From Planctomycetota bacterium (GTDB lineage Bacteria > Planctomycetota > Planctomycetia > Planctomycetales > Planctomycetaceae), in the NCBI GenBank assembly GCA_024278285.1, contig JAJRTM010000909.1, positions 1 through 11,248 on the forward strand: DNA of 11,248 nt, in the 5' to 3' direction. The translations under genes were made by a program, and so were the position numbers. Position 1 is the first letter of the stretch. Each line of letters opens with the position of its first letter. Below the pieces are notes generated by a model. It was not told the origin of the DNA and did no database searches. It saw nothing but the letters and a program-made list of their open reading frames with translations. Of this stretch, positions 1 to 6,812 are shown one piece after another.

Positions 1-47
1 GCCCACTCTCATCCGCAGGCAAACGGGAGCAACCTTGCTCAAACATA

Positions 48-105
48 TCGCGACTCCTTGCTGGTGTTTGTTTTAGTTCAAACATAACCTTAGCAAGAGT
101 CGCGA
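48..105. repeat. Long imperfect stem-loop
   Basis: TCGCGACTCCTTGCT (48-62) pairs with AGCAAGAGTCGCGA (92-105), with one extra C in the left arm. Just inside, GGTGTTTG and CAAACATAACC extend the pairing weakly. The right arm contains the perfect palindrome AGTCGCGACT (98-107). There is no U-run behind it, so it is not an obvious intrinsic terminator. It could be a decayed repeat element or an end-of-transcript hairpin of a gene to the left of the window. Confidence 0.5.
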
Positions 106-228
106 CTTATGAAAACATGAACGGTATTGCCGTTAAACGATCATTTGAAACCGTGCAGAGTATCGTAGTACAAAGAAACAATACCCGGTCCAGGGTAGGA
201 AAATCTATCACAGACCGCTTGGATATGA

Positions 229-317
229 ATTCTCTACGAAAATTTCTATCCCCCGCAAAATGCAAGCCAAAGATGCAACAGTTTTTGTTTCATTAATGTT
301 AAGGATACGTAGAGAAT
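229..317. repeat. 10-bp perfect inverted repeat, 89-bp span
   Basis: ATTCTCTACG (229-238) is the exact reverse complement of CGTAGAGAAT (308-317). The CTAC/GTAG motifs point inward here, the opposite of the doublets between the genes downstream. It may be chance or an unrelated element. Confidence 0.3.
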
Positions 318-382
318 AGCCGTTTCTCGAAGTTTCTCTCCAGCCATGCTACTATTTTTCTATTGATTGCTTCACAATAAGT

Positions 383-405
383 CTCAGGCACAAGTTGTGC
401 CTGAG
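383..405. repeat. Near-perfect palindrome upstream of the oxidoreductase gene
   Basis: Arms CTCAGGCACAA and TTGTGCCTGAG are perfectly complementary around a single central G: 11 bp of stem in 23 nt, 38 nt before the ATG at 444. With a 1-nt centre it is more like a two-fold-symmetric operator or a cruciform than a normal RNA hairpin, and no T-run follows. The 10-mer TTGTGCCTGA recurs at 9526-9535 beside an orphan REP, so it may instead be part of a dispersed repeat. Confidence 0.55.
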
Positions 406-423
406 GGAAGGAAATAGAAAAAC

Positions 424-441
424 ATGCCTGAAAGGAAATAG
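424..441 (+). CDS. Possible five-codon leader mini-ORF (MPERK)
   Basis: ATG CCT GAA AGG AAA TAG is preceded by a Shine-Dalgarno-like GGAAGG about 11 nt upstream (407-412). Its stop is followed by CA and then the ATG of the oxidoreductase gene. The same TAG-CA-ATG geometry joins the sulfatase and PSCyt genes at 3479-3486. It could be a translational-coupling cistron, or a coincidence of a purine-rich leader. There is no evidence that the peptide is made. Confidence 0.25.
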   Translation: MPERK

Positions 442-443
442 CA

Positions 444-1751
444 ATGGCTTCCAGGAACATTGATCGTCGAACTTTTGCCAAAGCGAGTGCGGCGGCATTA
501 GCGATTTCAACTGCGACAACTTCATCAAGTAGTGCTGCTGCCAACGAACGAGTGCGGGTTGCTTTTTCCGGGGTGGGGAATCGTGGAAATCAGGTGCTGG
601 ATGCTTTTGTGGCTCAGCCGGATATCGAAATTGTGGCGATATGCGATGTCGATCAATCTCATCTGGCGAAAACGAATGCCCGGCTGAAAAAGAAAGTCGA
701 TACTTACAGCGATTTTCGCAAGATGATTGACCGCAAAGATGTTGATGCGGTTGTGGTCGCGACTCCTGATCACTGGCACGCTTTGCAAATGATTTACGCC
801 TGCAATGCCGGGAAAGATGTTTATGTCGAGAAGCCACTTTCAAATACTATTTATGAAGGGCGTAAAATGGTGGAGGCAGCTCGGCGAAATAATCGTATTG
901 TGCAGGTTGGCACGCACCGCCGCTCTTCGCAACTCTATCCGAAACTTGGGAAGATCATTTCTTCGGATCTGATGGGGAAAATTACACTTTCGCGATCCTA
1001 TCGGATCAACAACATGGCTCCGAATGGAATCGGAAAGCGAAAGAAATCAAAACCGCCGGCTGGACTGGACTGGAACATGTGGCTTGGTCCGCGACCATTG
1101 CGAGAGTATCAGGATAATATCGCCCCTTACAAATTCCGTTGGTGGAAGCAGTTCTCATCACAAATGGGAAACTGGGGCGTGCATTATCTGGATGTCATTC
1201 GCTGGATGACCGGCGAATTGGCGCCGGATTCTGTTTGTGCGATGGGCGGGCAATTTGCAGTTGATGATGACCGTACGGTTCCCGACACAATGGAAGCGGT
1301 CTTTCAATTTGCATCGGGGCGATTGGCGATCTTCGGTCAGTACGAAGCAAGTGGTGCCCCTGCACTCAAACAGGGCGAAATTGAATTCCGGGGCACTCAG
1401 GGAACCGCTTACATCGGTAACAAAGGGTTTGATATTTACCCCGAACGTGGCGGACAATTTCAAGATCGCAAACCACGGATGAAACCGGTTTCACAAGAAA
1501 ACACTGAAACGAACAAGGCACTCACAAGCAGGCATGTTCGCAATTTTCTCGATTGCATTAAGTCGCGAGAATTGCCGAATGCAGATGTCGAAATCGGTCA
1601 TCGTTCGACCACAATGAGTTTGCTCGCCAACATTTCACTGGCAACAGGTGCCCGACTGGAATGGGATGCGCAGCGGGAAATAATCACCAATAACAAAGCC
1701 GCTAACGATTTGCTGCATTACGAATACCGTAAACCGTGGTCGTTGGATTGA
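444..1751 (+). CDS. Tat-exported Gfo/Idh/MocA family oxidoreductase
   Basis: NAD(P)-dependent dehydrogenase of the Gfo/Idh/MocA family, 435 aa, probably acting on a sugar or sugar derivative in the periplasm. The N-terminus has a twin-arginine motif, DRRTF (residues 7-11), followed by an Ala/Ser/Thr-rich stretch to about residue 33, as in many planctomycete members. The Rossmann nucleotide-binding loop is GVGNRG (43-48), then ICDVD (66-70) at the end of strand 2, the family motif TPDHWHA (107-113) and the catalytic-region EKP (129-131). The C-terminal domain carries NWGVHYLDV (243-251), where the conserved His (247) is expected. ATG at 444 is supported by AAAGGA at 431-436. It is the first gene of the visible same-strand series. 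The exact substrate cannot be told; relatives oxidise or rearrange glycosides at C3, inositols or glucose. Confidence 0.92.
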   Translation: MASRNIDRRTFAKASAAALAISTATTSSSSAAANERVRVAFSGVGNRGNQVLDAFVAQPDIEIVAICDVDQSHLAKTNARLKKKVDTYSDFRKMIDRKDVDAVVVATPDHWHALQMIYACNAGKDVYVEKPLSNTIYEGRKMVEAARRNNRIVQVGTHRRSSQLYPKLGKIISSDLMGKITLSRSYRINNMAPNGIGKRKKSKPPAGLDWNMWLGPRPLREYQDNIAPYKFRWWKQFSSQMGNWGVHYLDVIRWMTGELAPDSVCAMGGQFAVDDDRTVPDTMEAVFQFASGRLAIFGQYEASGAPALKQGEIEFRGTQGTAYIGNKGFDIYPERGGQFQDRKPRMKPVSQENTETNKALTSRHVRNFLDCIKSRELPNADVEIGHRSTTMSLLANISLATGARLEWDAQREIITNNKAANDLLHYEYRKPWSLD

Positions 1752-1791
1752 GTGAGAATTGCAGGATCCGCTATGCGGACCATTATTTCTT

Positions 1792-1815
1792 GTTCCCAAG
1801 TTCCTGCCTGGGAAC
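1792..1815. repeat. Single REP-like hairpin GTTCCCA/TGGGAAC
   Basis: A 7-bp perfect stem (GTTCCCA with TGGGAAC, extendable past one mismatch) closes a C/T-rich loop. No inverted partner and no flanking GTAG head are visible in this gap. It sits inside the outer doublet and 3 nt before the inner one. No T-run follows, so an intrinsic terminator is unlikely. Confidence 0.55.
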
Positions 1816-1818
1816 GAT

Positions 1819-1955
1819 GTAGGATGGCGTGCTTGCACCCATCTTCGCATGCCCGGTTGTTTTTCGTTATGAGATAAGAAGCGGAATGGTTTTGTATCGA
1901 GAATAGATGAACGTGGTGGAGACCGTATTTGATGGGTGCAAGCACGCCATCCTAC
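1819..1955. repeat. REP doublet (REPIN-like), GTAGGATGGCG family, copy 1
   Basis: Arms 1819-1843 and 1931-1955 are perfect 25-nt inverted copies. Each is GTAG followed by a 9-bp stem GATGG(C)GTGC/GCACCCATC with a bulged C and a TT turn, the architecture known for REP sequences mobilised by RAYT (Y1) transposases. The 87-nt spacer is recognisably homologous, in inverse orientation, to that of the copy at 8287-8422, so the whole 137 bp behaves as one unit. A longer reading frame running through the right arm into the sulfatase gene is an artefact. Confidence 0.85.
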
Positions 1956-2031
1956 GACGAATTGAAGACGTGAAAGTTATTGAGTGTCAATATTGGTCCG
2001 CATGGCGAACCCTACAGTTATTATTACAGTT

Positions 2032-2035
2032 GGAG
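2032..2035 (+). promoter_or_regulatory. Ribosome binding site that fixes the sulfatase start
   Basis: GGAG at 2032-2035 lies 9 nt before the ATG at 2045. It supports this start over the in-frame ATG at 1907, which would translate REP sequence. Confidence 0.7.
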
Positions 2036-2044
2036 AGATTGGAA

Positions 2045-3481
2045 ATGAGCAAACAAATTCAAAGATTCTTAATCTTGCTGAGCATGACGCTGGTGATACT
2101 CTCTGAAGTCAATTCAGTCATAGCAGCCAAGTCGAATAAACAGCGTCCCAATGTGTTGTTTATTCTTTTGGATAACGTCGGCAAAGACTGGTTTCGCTGT
2201 TACGGGTCGCAGGAAAATCAGACGCCTGAAATTGATCGCCTGGCACGGTCCGGTTTGAAGTTTCGTAATTTTTATGTCACGCCGGTTTGCAGTACCACGC
2301 GAGTGATGCTGCTGACAGGGCGGCATCCGCATCGTACTGGTTGGCACACACATCACGATCCCGCAATTTATGGCGGCGGCTATTTCGATTGGAATCGTGA
2401 AATCTGCATGGCTCGTGTGATGAAATCGGCTGGGTACGATACGTGCATTTCCGGCAAGTGGCAGATTAATGATCTATTTGATCCCGAGCAGAAAGATGCC
2501 ATCAACAAACATGGCTTCGATGAATATTGCCTGTTCCCTGAAGGTAAGAAAGGGCACCCGGCACATAAAAAACGGTACTGGGATGCGTATATTATTCGCG
2601 ATGGGAAGAAAATCGACACCACAGGAAAATTCGGCCCGGACATTTTTACCGATTATTTAATCGATTACATGAGCCGCAAACGGGAACGCCCTTTCTTTGC
2701 GTATTACTCCACCATTCTGACACACATTCCGGTTGTTTCAACACCATTCAACAAAGGAAAGGAATTAACCCGGCGAGAACATTTTGCAGGGATGCTGCGT
2801 TATGCGGATCATTTAATCGGTCGGTTGGTACAGTCGTTAGAAGAGAGTGGATTACGCAAAAACACAATTATTTTCATCGCAGTTGATAACGGCACCGATA
2901 ACGGTTCTGACCAGAACGATTACGAAAGTTTGGGGGGGCGCATTAACGGGCGAATTTCTGGCGAGGGGATTTATTCTCTGACAGAGTGTGGCATCAACAT
3001 GCCCTTTATTGTGAACTGCCCTACCCTTGTTCCTGGTGGTCGCGAGAGTGACGATTTGATTGATGCCAGCGATATCTTGCCAACGTTAGCGGGACTAGCC
3101 GGGGCGACACTTCCGGCAGATGTCGTTTACGATGGTCGCTCGTTTGCCCCGCAATTACTCGGGCAACAAAGAAGTAACCCGTGGCGTCAATGGTGCTTCA
3201 CTCAATATTACAAAACACGAGTTGTTCGCGACCAACGATTCAAACTCTATTCCACCGGCGATTATTTTGATCTCTCTGAAGATCCGCTTGAACAACACAG
3301 CCTCACTGGCAAGTTGATCAGCAGAGATCGCGAAACCGAAACCTCTCATATTTCATTGCAGAAGGTGCTCGATTCACTCCCGCCTAATGCGAAACTTCCG
3401 TGGGAATTTCGAAGCATTTCTGCACGAAAAATTCGAGCAGAAGAAGCGAAACAACGTCAGGAAAATAAATCGGAGAAATAG
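2045..3481 (+). CDS. Secreted sulfatase-family protein with unusual active-site residues
   Basis: Sulfatase (alkaline phosphatase superfamily) protein, 478 aa from this ATG, with a signal peptide (hydrophobic core about 9-20, likely cleavage after VIAA, residue 28). Fold landmarks in order: NVLFILLDNVG (36-46), TPEIDRLARSG (60-70), the formylglycine region CSTTR-MLLTGR (82-93), SGKWQ (136-140), TH at 226-227, VDNGT (280-284) and ECGINMPFIV (314-323). Several catalytic positions differ from the family norm: DN replaces DD (43-44), the CxPxR motif has Thr for Pro (C82, T84, R86), the usual KWH is KWQ, and no Lys stands before ECG. This could be a distinct subfamily or a weakened enzyme. The alternative start at 1907 runs through a REP and is rejected. 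The TAG is followed 2 nt later by the PSCyt ATG, so the two genes are probably coupled. Confidence 0.85.
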   Translation: MSKQIQRFLILLSMTLVILSEVNSVIAAKSNKQRPNVLFILLDNVGKDWFRCYGSQENQTPEIDRLARSGLKFRNFYVTPVCSTTRVMLLTGRHPHRTGWHTHHDPAIYGGGYFDWNREICMARVMKSAGYDTCISGKWQINDLFDPEQKDAINKHGFDEYCLFPEGKKGHPAHKKRYWDAYIIRDGKKIDTTGKFGPDIFTDYLIDYMSRKRERPFFAYYSTILTHIPVVSTPFNKGKELTRREHFAGMLRYADHLIGRLVQSLEESGLRKNTIIFIAVDNGTDNGSDQNDYESLGGRINGRISGEGIYSLTECGINMPFIVNCPTLVPGGRESDDLIDASDILPTLAGLAGATLPADVVYDGRSFAPQLLGQQRSNPWRQWCFTQYYKTRVVRDQRFKLYSTGDYFDLSEDPLEQHSLTGKLISRDRETETSHISLQKVLDSLPPNAKLPWEFRSISARKIRAEEAKQRQENKSEK

Positions 3482-3483
3482 CA

Positions 3484-5616
3484 ATGAATACGCTTCGAAC
3501 TATAACAGGTTTTCTGCTTTGCCTCTTGCTTATGTATTGCAGTTTAAGCGATTCGGTTGCAGGTGAGCGATTGCCACAGGTGGTGCAGTTTAATAGGCAT
3601 ATACGACCAATTCTTACCGATAAATGTCTGCATTGTCACGGCCCCGATGCCAACACGCGAGAAGGAGAGTTGCGGCTTGATGACGGTCAGGAATTGATTC
3701 TTGATCGTGGCGGCTATCATGTTGTCGTGGCTGGTAAGCCACAGGAAAGCGAGCTTTATCTCCGACTGACAACGCAGGATAAAGAAGAGCAGATGCCCCC
3801 TGTTCAAAGTGATAGACAACTCACAACAAAAGAGATCAAACTGATTCGATTATGGATTGAACAAGGGGCGACATATCAAAAACATTGGGCGTTCATTCCT
3901 CCCGAGCGTTCTGCGATTCCTGATGTGAAGAAATCTAAATGGGTACGAAACGAAATCGATGCTTTTATTTTGGCTCGATTGGAAGCTGAAACGCTTGCCC
4001 CTTCCCCGCAGGCATCGCGGGAAACGCTGCTTCGACGGGTATCGTTAGATTTAACAGGCCTACCGCCCACACTGGCAGAATTAGATGCGTTTCTGTCTGA
4101 CGATTCTCGCGATGCGTACGAAAAAGTAGTGGATCGATTGCTCAATTCAAAACGATACGGCGAGCACCTGGCCAGATACTGGCTCGATGCTGCCCGGTAT
4201 GCAGATACGAACGGTTTTTTCGTGGACAGCGTACGGTCGATGTGGCGGTGGCGAAACTGGGTGATTGATGCCTACAACAGTAACATGCCTTTTGATCAAT
4301 TTACGATCGAGCAGTTAGCGGGTGATCTGCTTCCCGATGCGACCGAAAGCCAGTTAATAGCAAGTGGATTTAACCGCAATCACATGACAACCCGGGAATC
4401 GGGAGTCATCGACGAAGAGTATCGCGTTGAATATGTGGTGGATCGAGTCAAAACAACTTCGACGGTTTGGCTCGGGATGAGCATGGGCTGTGCCCGCTGC
4501 CACGATCATAAATACGATCCGATTTCACAGGAAGAGTTCTATCAGTTATTTGCCTTTTTCAACAGCGTGAAAGAAACCGGACTGAAAAACACATACGGAA
4601 ATTCGCCCCCTCTGTTGAAAGTACCCAATTCAGATTTTGTCGCCCAACTTAAAAAACTTCGTGAAGAAGTAGCCACCACAGATAAAGAGTTCGACAAAAT
4701 GAAGCCGGAACTGGAAATATCTCAAACGAAATGGGAGAAAACTGTTCTGGCTCATTTACCTGAACTGCCTGAAAAAGGAATGGTCGAACATTTTGATATG
4801 GAAAAACCGGTTCAGTCTGGAAAGCCTGGTTTACAAAAGGGCTTATTCGGTAACGCGGCTCTACTTGATGGTGACGCTGCGATGGAAACGGAAAGTAAAA
4901 TTAATTTTGAACGAACTGATCCATTTTCGTATGGCGGATGGATGAAATTAACATCCGGCTCCCCTGCCTGTTTAATTTCAAAAAATGATGATCGAAACAG
5001 TTTACGAGGTTTTGACGTCATGATGCGAAAAGGGAAAGCGGTCGTTCATCTCATTCACAAGTGGAACATCGATGCGATTCAGGTGATGACAAAATCGTCG
5101 ATCACCACCGGGCAATGGCAGCATGTGATGGTCACTTACGATGGTTCAGGCAAAGCGAGCGGCATCAACATTTATCTTGATGGAAAGCCGCAACCATTCG
5201 ATATTCGTTATGACAATTTGCGAGGTTCAATCAGAACATCACAGCCACTTCGCATCGGTCGCCGCAGCACCAGTGCCGCATTTTATGGAATGATTGATGA
5301 AGTTCGCATTTACAATCGTGAACTGAATTCTGAAGAAGTTTATCAACTTGCATCGAGCCAACTGCTCAAAGCATTAGTCAGTATTCCCGACAAGAAACGG
5401 ACGACTAAAGAGAAAGAAAAATTACACAAGTTTTTCATTACAGAGCAGGCGGCTGCGAAATTCCAAAAGGCGTATTCACATCGCAACAAACTTCGTAAGC
5501 AATTACACCATCTTGAAAGCAGCATACCCACAGCGATGGTAATGCAGGAGCTCCCCAAGCCGCGTGATACATTTTTACTGCTGCGCGGTCAATACGATGA
5601 GCATGGAAAAAAGTGA
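3484..5616 (+). CDS. PSCyt1/DUF1549/LamG cytochrome-c-type protein, 5' part of a split DUF1553 gene
   Basis: Exported protein of the planctomycete cytochrome c-like class; 710 aa to the stop. A signal peptide covers about residues 1-27. The PSCyt1 haem domain has CLHCH (48-52) and a possible Met ligand in EEQMPP (101-106). DUF1549 spans about 153-363 and ends with a second haem-type motif, CARCH-DHKYDP (336-346). A charged, probably helical linker (about 384-425) follows, then a LamG/concanavalin-like domain (about 433-625) with the typical ending IDEVRIYNREL. The last residues, PKPRDTFLLLRGQYDEHGKK (691-710), are the beginning of DUF1553. The frame then meets TGA, but the rest of the domain follows in the -1 frame. 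Start: CGGAGA at 3471-3476 and tight coupling to the sulfatase. The protein probably transfers electrons and binds glycan; the reaction is not known. Confidence 0.88.
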   Translation: MNTLRTITGFLLCLLLMYCSLSDSVAGERLPQVVQFNRHIRPILTDKCLHCHGPDANTREGELRLDDGQELILDRGGYHVVVAGKPQESELYLRLTTQDKEEQMPPVQSDRQLTTKEIKLIRLWIEQGATYQKHWAFIPPERSAIPDVKKSKWVRNEIDAFILARLEAETLAPSPQASRETLLRRVSLDLTGLPPTLAELDAFLSDDSRDAYEKVVDRLLNSKRYGEHLARYWLDAARYADTNGFFVDSVRSMWRWRNWVIDAYNSNMPFDQFTIEQLAGDLLPDATESQLIASGFNRNHMTTRESGVIDEEYRVEYVVDRVKTTSTVWLGMSMGCARCHDHKYDPISQEEFYQLFAFFNSVKETGLKNTYGNSPPLLKVPNSDFVAQLKKLREEVATTDKEFDKMKPELEISQTKWEKTVLAHLPELPEKGMVEHFDMEKPVQSGKPGLQKGLFGNAALLDGDAAMETESKINFERTDPFSYGGWMKLTSGSPACLISKNDDRNSLRGFDVMMRKGKAVVHLIHKWNIDAIQVMTKSSITTGQWQHVMVTYDGSGKASGINIYLDGKPQPFDIRYDNLRGSIRTSQPLRIGRRSTSAAFYGMIDEVRIYNRELNSEEVYQLASSQLLKALVSIPDKKRTTKEKEKLHKFFITEQAAAKFQKAYSHRNKLRKQLHHLESSIPTAMVMQELPKPRDTFLLLRGQYDEHGKK
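5607..5613 (+). other. A AAA AAG slippery heptamer followed directly by TGA
   Basis: The zero-frame codons are GGA AAA AAG TGA. This is the same heptamer, in the same phase, as the -1 frameshift site of E. coli dnaX. A -1 slip gives GGA AAA AAA GTG, so translation would run on as HGKK-VTVDVP without losing or adding domain residues. One extra A in the run would do the same. No strong Shine-Dalgarno-like stimulator is visible just upstream. Confidence 0.6.
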
Positions 5617-6623
5617 CTGTTGACGTTCCTGTGAGTCTGTCGCGGTTGCCGAAGGAGGCACCGAAAAACCGACTCGGTCTTGCGAGATGGCTCGTTGGTC
5701 GAACGCATCCGTTGACGGCTCGTGTGATTGTCAATCGATATTGGCAACATTGTTTTGGAACGGGCCTTGTCAAAACCGCCGAAGATTTCGGAACGCAGGG
5801 AGAGTGGCCCAGCCATCCCGATTTACTCGACTGGCTCGCTGTGGAATTCATGGAAAGCGGCTGGGACGTGAAACATTTTCATCGCCTGATTGTTACTTCC
5901 GCAACGTATCGCCAAACAGCGAAATTAAGTCCGACTGGAATGACTCGCCTGCTGGCAATTGATCCTGAAAACCGCTTGCTGGCTCACGGTCCACGGTTTC
6001 GATTGGATGCAGAAGTTGTCCGTGATAATGCACTTACTATTTCCGGTTTACTTGCCGAACAGATTGGCGGAATTAGCGTGAAACCGTATCAGCCTGAAGG
6101 AATATGGAAAGCGATTTCTTATGATAGCAATCTGACGTATCAGCAAGATCGGGGTAGCGGTTTGTACCGCCGCAGTATTTATACATTCTGGAAACGACAA
6201 AGCCCGCCGCCCGGTATGTTGGCGTTTGATGCACCAACCCGCGAAACCTGCACCGTCCGCAGACCACGCACCAACACGCCACTTCAAGCACTGACTTTGA
6301 TGAACGATACCACCTACATCGAAGCGGCTCGCGTTTTGGCACAACGAATGATGACCGAACCAAAACAAACGACCCCGCAAGCACGAATTCAATTCGCGTT
6401 TCGCCTCGCAATCGCAAGGTTGCCCAAGCCAGGCGAAGCGAAAATCCTGCTCGACTTGTTTCAAAAGCAACTGAAAGAATTTAAGAAGAACAAGCAAGCC
6501 GCAGCGCGATTGATTGAAGTCGGGGAATCAAAACGAAATCAATCTCTCGATGTGATCGAACTGGCCACATGGACAACAATTGCGTCTGTTATTTTAAGCA
6601 TGGATGAAACCGTTACCAAGTAG
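5613..6623 (+). CDS. DUF1553 domain, 3' part of the PSCyt gene in the -1 frame
   Basis: This holds the remainder of the DUF1553 (PSD1) domain, 336 aa counted from the GTG at 5613. Family motifs are intact and in order: NRLGLARWLV (19-28), ARVIVNRYWQHCFGTGLV (36-53), EDFGTQGEWPSHPDLLDWLA (57-76), SATYRQ (96-101), RRPRTNTPLQALTLMND (216-232) and the usual C-terminal WTTIASVILSMDE. Joined to the upstream part it makes a 1046-residue protein with no missing or duplicated segment. Whether it is made by frameshifting, by re-initiation at GTG (no good ribosome site), or not at all cannot be decided here; a single-base loss in a recent mutation or in the assembly is also possible. The TAG stop (6621-6623) coincides with the GTAG head of the next REP. 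Confidence 0.85.
   Translation: MTVDVPVSLSRLPKEAPKNRLGLARWLVGRTHPLTARVIVNRYWQHCFGTGLVKTAEDFGTQGEWPSHPDLLDWLAVEFMESGWDVKHFHRLIVTSATYRQTAKLSPTGMTRLLAIDPENRLLAHGPRFRLDAEVVRDNALTISGLLAEQIGGISVKPYQPEGIWKAISYDSNLTYQQDRGSGLYRRSIYTFWKRQSPPPGMLAFDAPTRETCTVRRPRTNTPLQALTLMNDTTYIEAARVLAQRMMTEPKQTTPQARIQFAFRLAIARLPKPGEAKILLDLFQKQLKEFKKNKQAAARLIEVGESKRNQSLDVIELATWTTIASVILSMDETVTK
5633..5675 (+). other. Possible stem-loop downstream of the frameshift site
   Basis: An inner stem CGGT(T)GCC (5643-5650) with GGCACCG (5657-5663), one bulged T and a GAAGGA loop, is enclosed by GAGTC (5633-5637) with GACTC (5671-5675). The outer stem begins about 20 nt after the heptamer, more than the usual 5-9 nt for a stimulatory structure, so a role in frameshifting is only a possibility. 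Confidence 0.3.
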
Positions 6624-6798
6624 GTCAGGCTTTCCAGCCTGACAAATGTGGCCTCCAGGTTAATTATCTTTATTTTTACCGACAAACTTACTGTTAACAC
6701 TCGAAGTGATACAAAGTGGAAATAGAGAAGTCTTTTTAATGCTCGTTCAATTTATCGTATTGGAACGATGTTTTGTCAGACTGGAAAGCCTGACCTAC
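6620..6798. repeat. REP doublet, GTAGGTCAGGC family, copy 1
   Basis: Arms 6620-6643 and 6775-6798 are inverted copies differing at one position. Each is GTAG followed by a perfect 8-bp stem GTCAGGCT/AGCCTGAC with a TTCC loop (one mismatch in the right arm). The GTAG head contains the stop codon of the DUF1553 frame. The right arm ends 14 nt before the DUF1501 start. The spacer shares patches (AATAG.GAA.GTCTT and an A/T-rich run) with that of the copy at 10854-10993. Confidence 0.85.
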
Positions 6799-6802
6799 GG
6801 AG
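6799..6802 (+). promoter_or_regulatory. Ribosome binding site that fixes the DUF1501 start
   Basis: GGAG directly abuts the end of the REP and lies 10 nt before the ATG at 6813. It supports that start rather than the in-frame ATG at 6768, which lies in the REP spacer and would translate the right arm. Confidence 0.65.
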
Positions 6803-6812
6803 TAAACACAGA

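Larger units (their letters stand above)
1..443. other. Non-coding leader region upstream of the first gene
   Basis: I see no convincing gene in this stretch; the minus-strand reading frames that enter it are antisense shadows of the oxidoreductase gene. It holds a long imperfect hairpin (48-105), a small hairpin AACGG/CCGTT (120-134), a 10-bp inverted repeat (229-238 with 308-317), a 23-nt palindrome (383-405) and a possible leader mini-ORF (424-441). No -35/-10 pair with sensible spacing stands out, so I name no promoter. The part close to position 444 probably carries the 5' untranslated region of the oxidoreductase gene. Confidence 0.6.
1761..2015. repeat. Outer degenerate REP doublet enclosing other repeats
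   Basis: The left arm (1761-1784) and right arm (1992-2015) are inverted copies matching at 19 of 24 positions. The right arm, read on the minus strand, is GTAG followed by a GGTTCGC/GCGGACC stem with one mismatch. The left arm has lost its head (GCAG instead of GTAG). Between the arms lie a separate hairpin (1792-1815) and a complete second doublet (1819-1955), so this looks like an older element interrupted by younger ones. It starts 9 nt after the oxidoreductase stop and ends 29 nt before the sulfatase start. Confidence 0.7.

Noticed and set aside
340..443. Sigma-70 type promoter before the first gene
   Set aside because: TTGATT near 364 and A/T-rich hexamers nearby do not combine with 16-18 nt spacing, so no credible pair was found.
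352..843. 163-aa open frame on the minus strand
   Set aside because: It is antisense to the well-supported oxidoreductase gene, has a low-complexity His/Arg/Ser-rich composition and shows no recognisable motif.
5438..5851. 137-aa minus-strand frame spanning the frameshift point
   Set aside because: It lies opposite coding sequence with clear DUF1553 motifs on both sides. Its product has no family features, so it is a shadow.
6048..6497. 149-aa minus-strand frame (and the 114-aa frame overlapping it)
   Set aside because: It is antisense to conserved DUF1553 sequence, with no ribosome site or recognisable domain.
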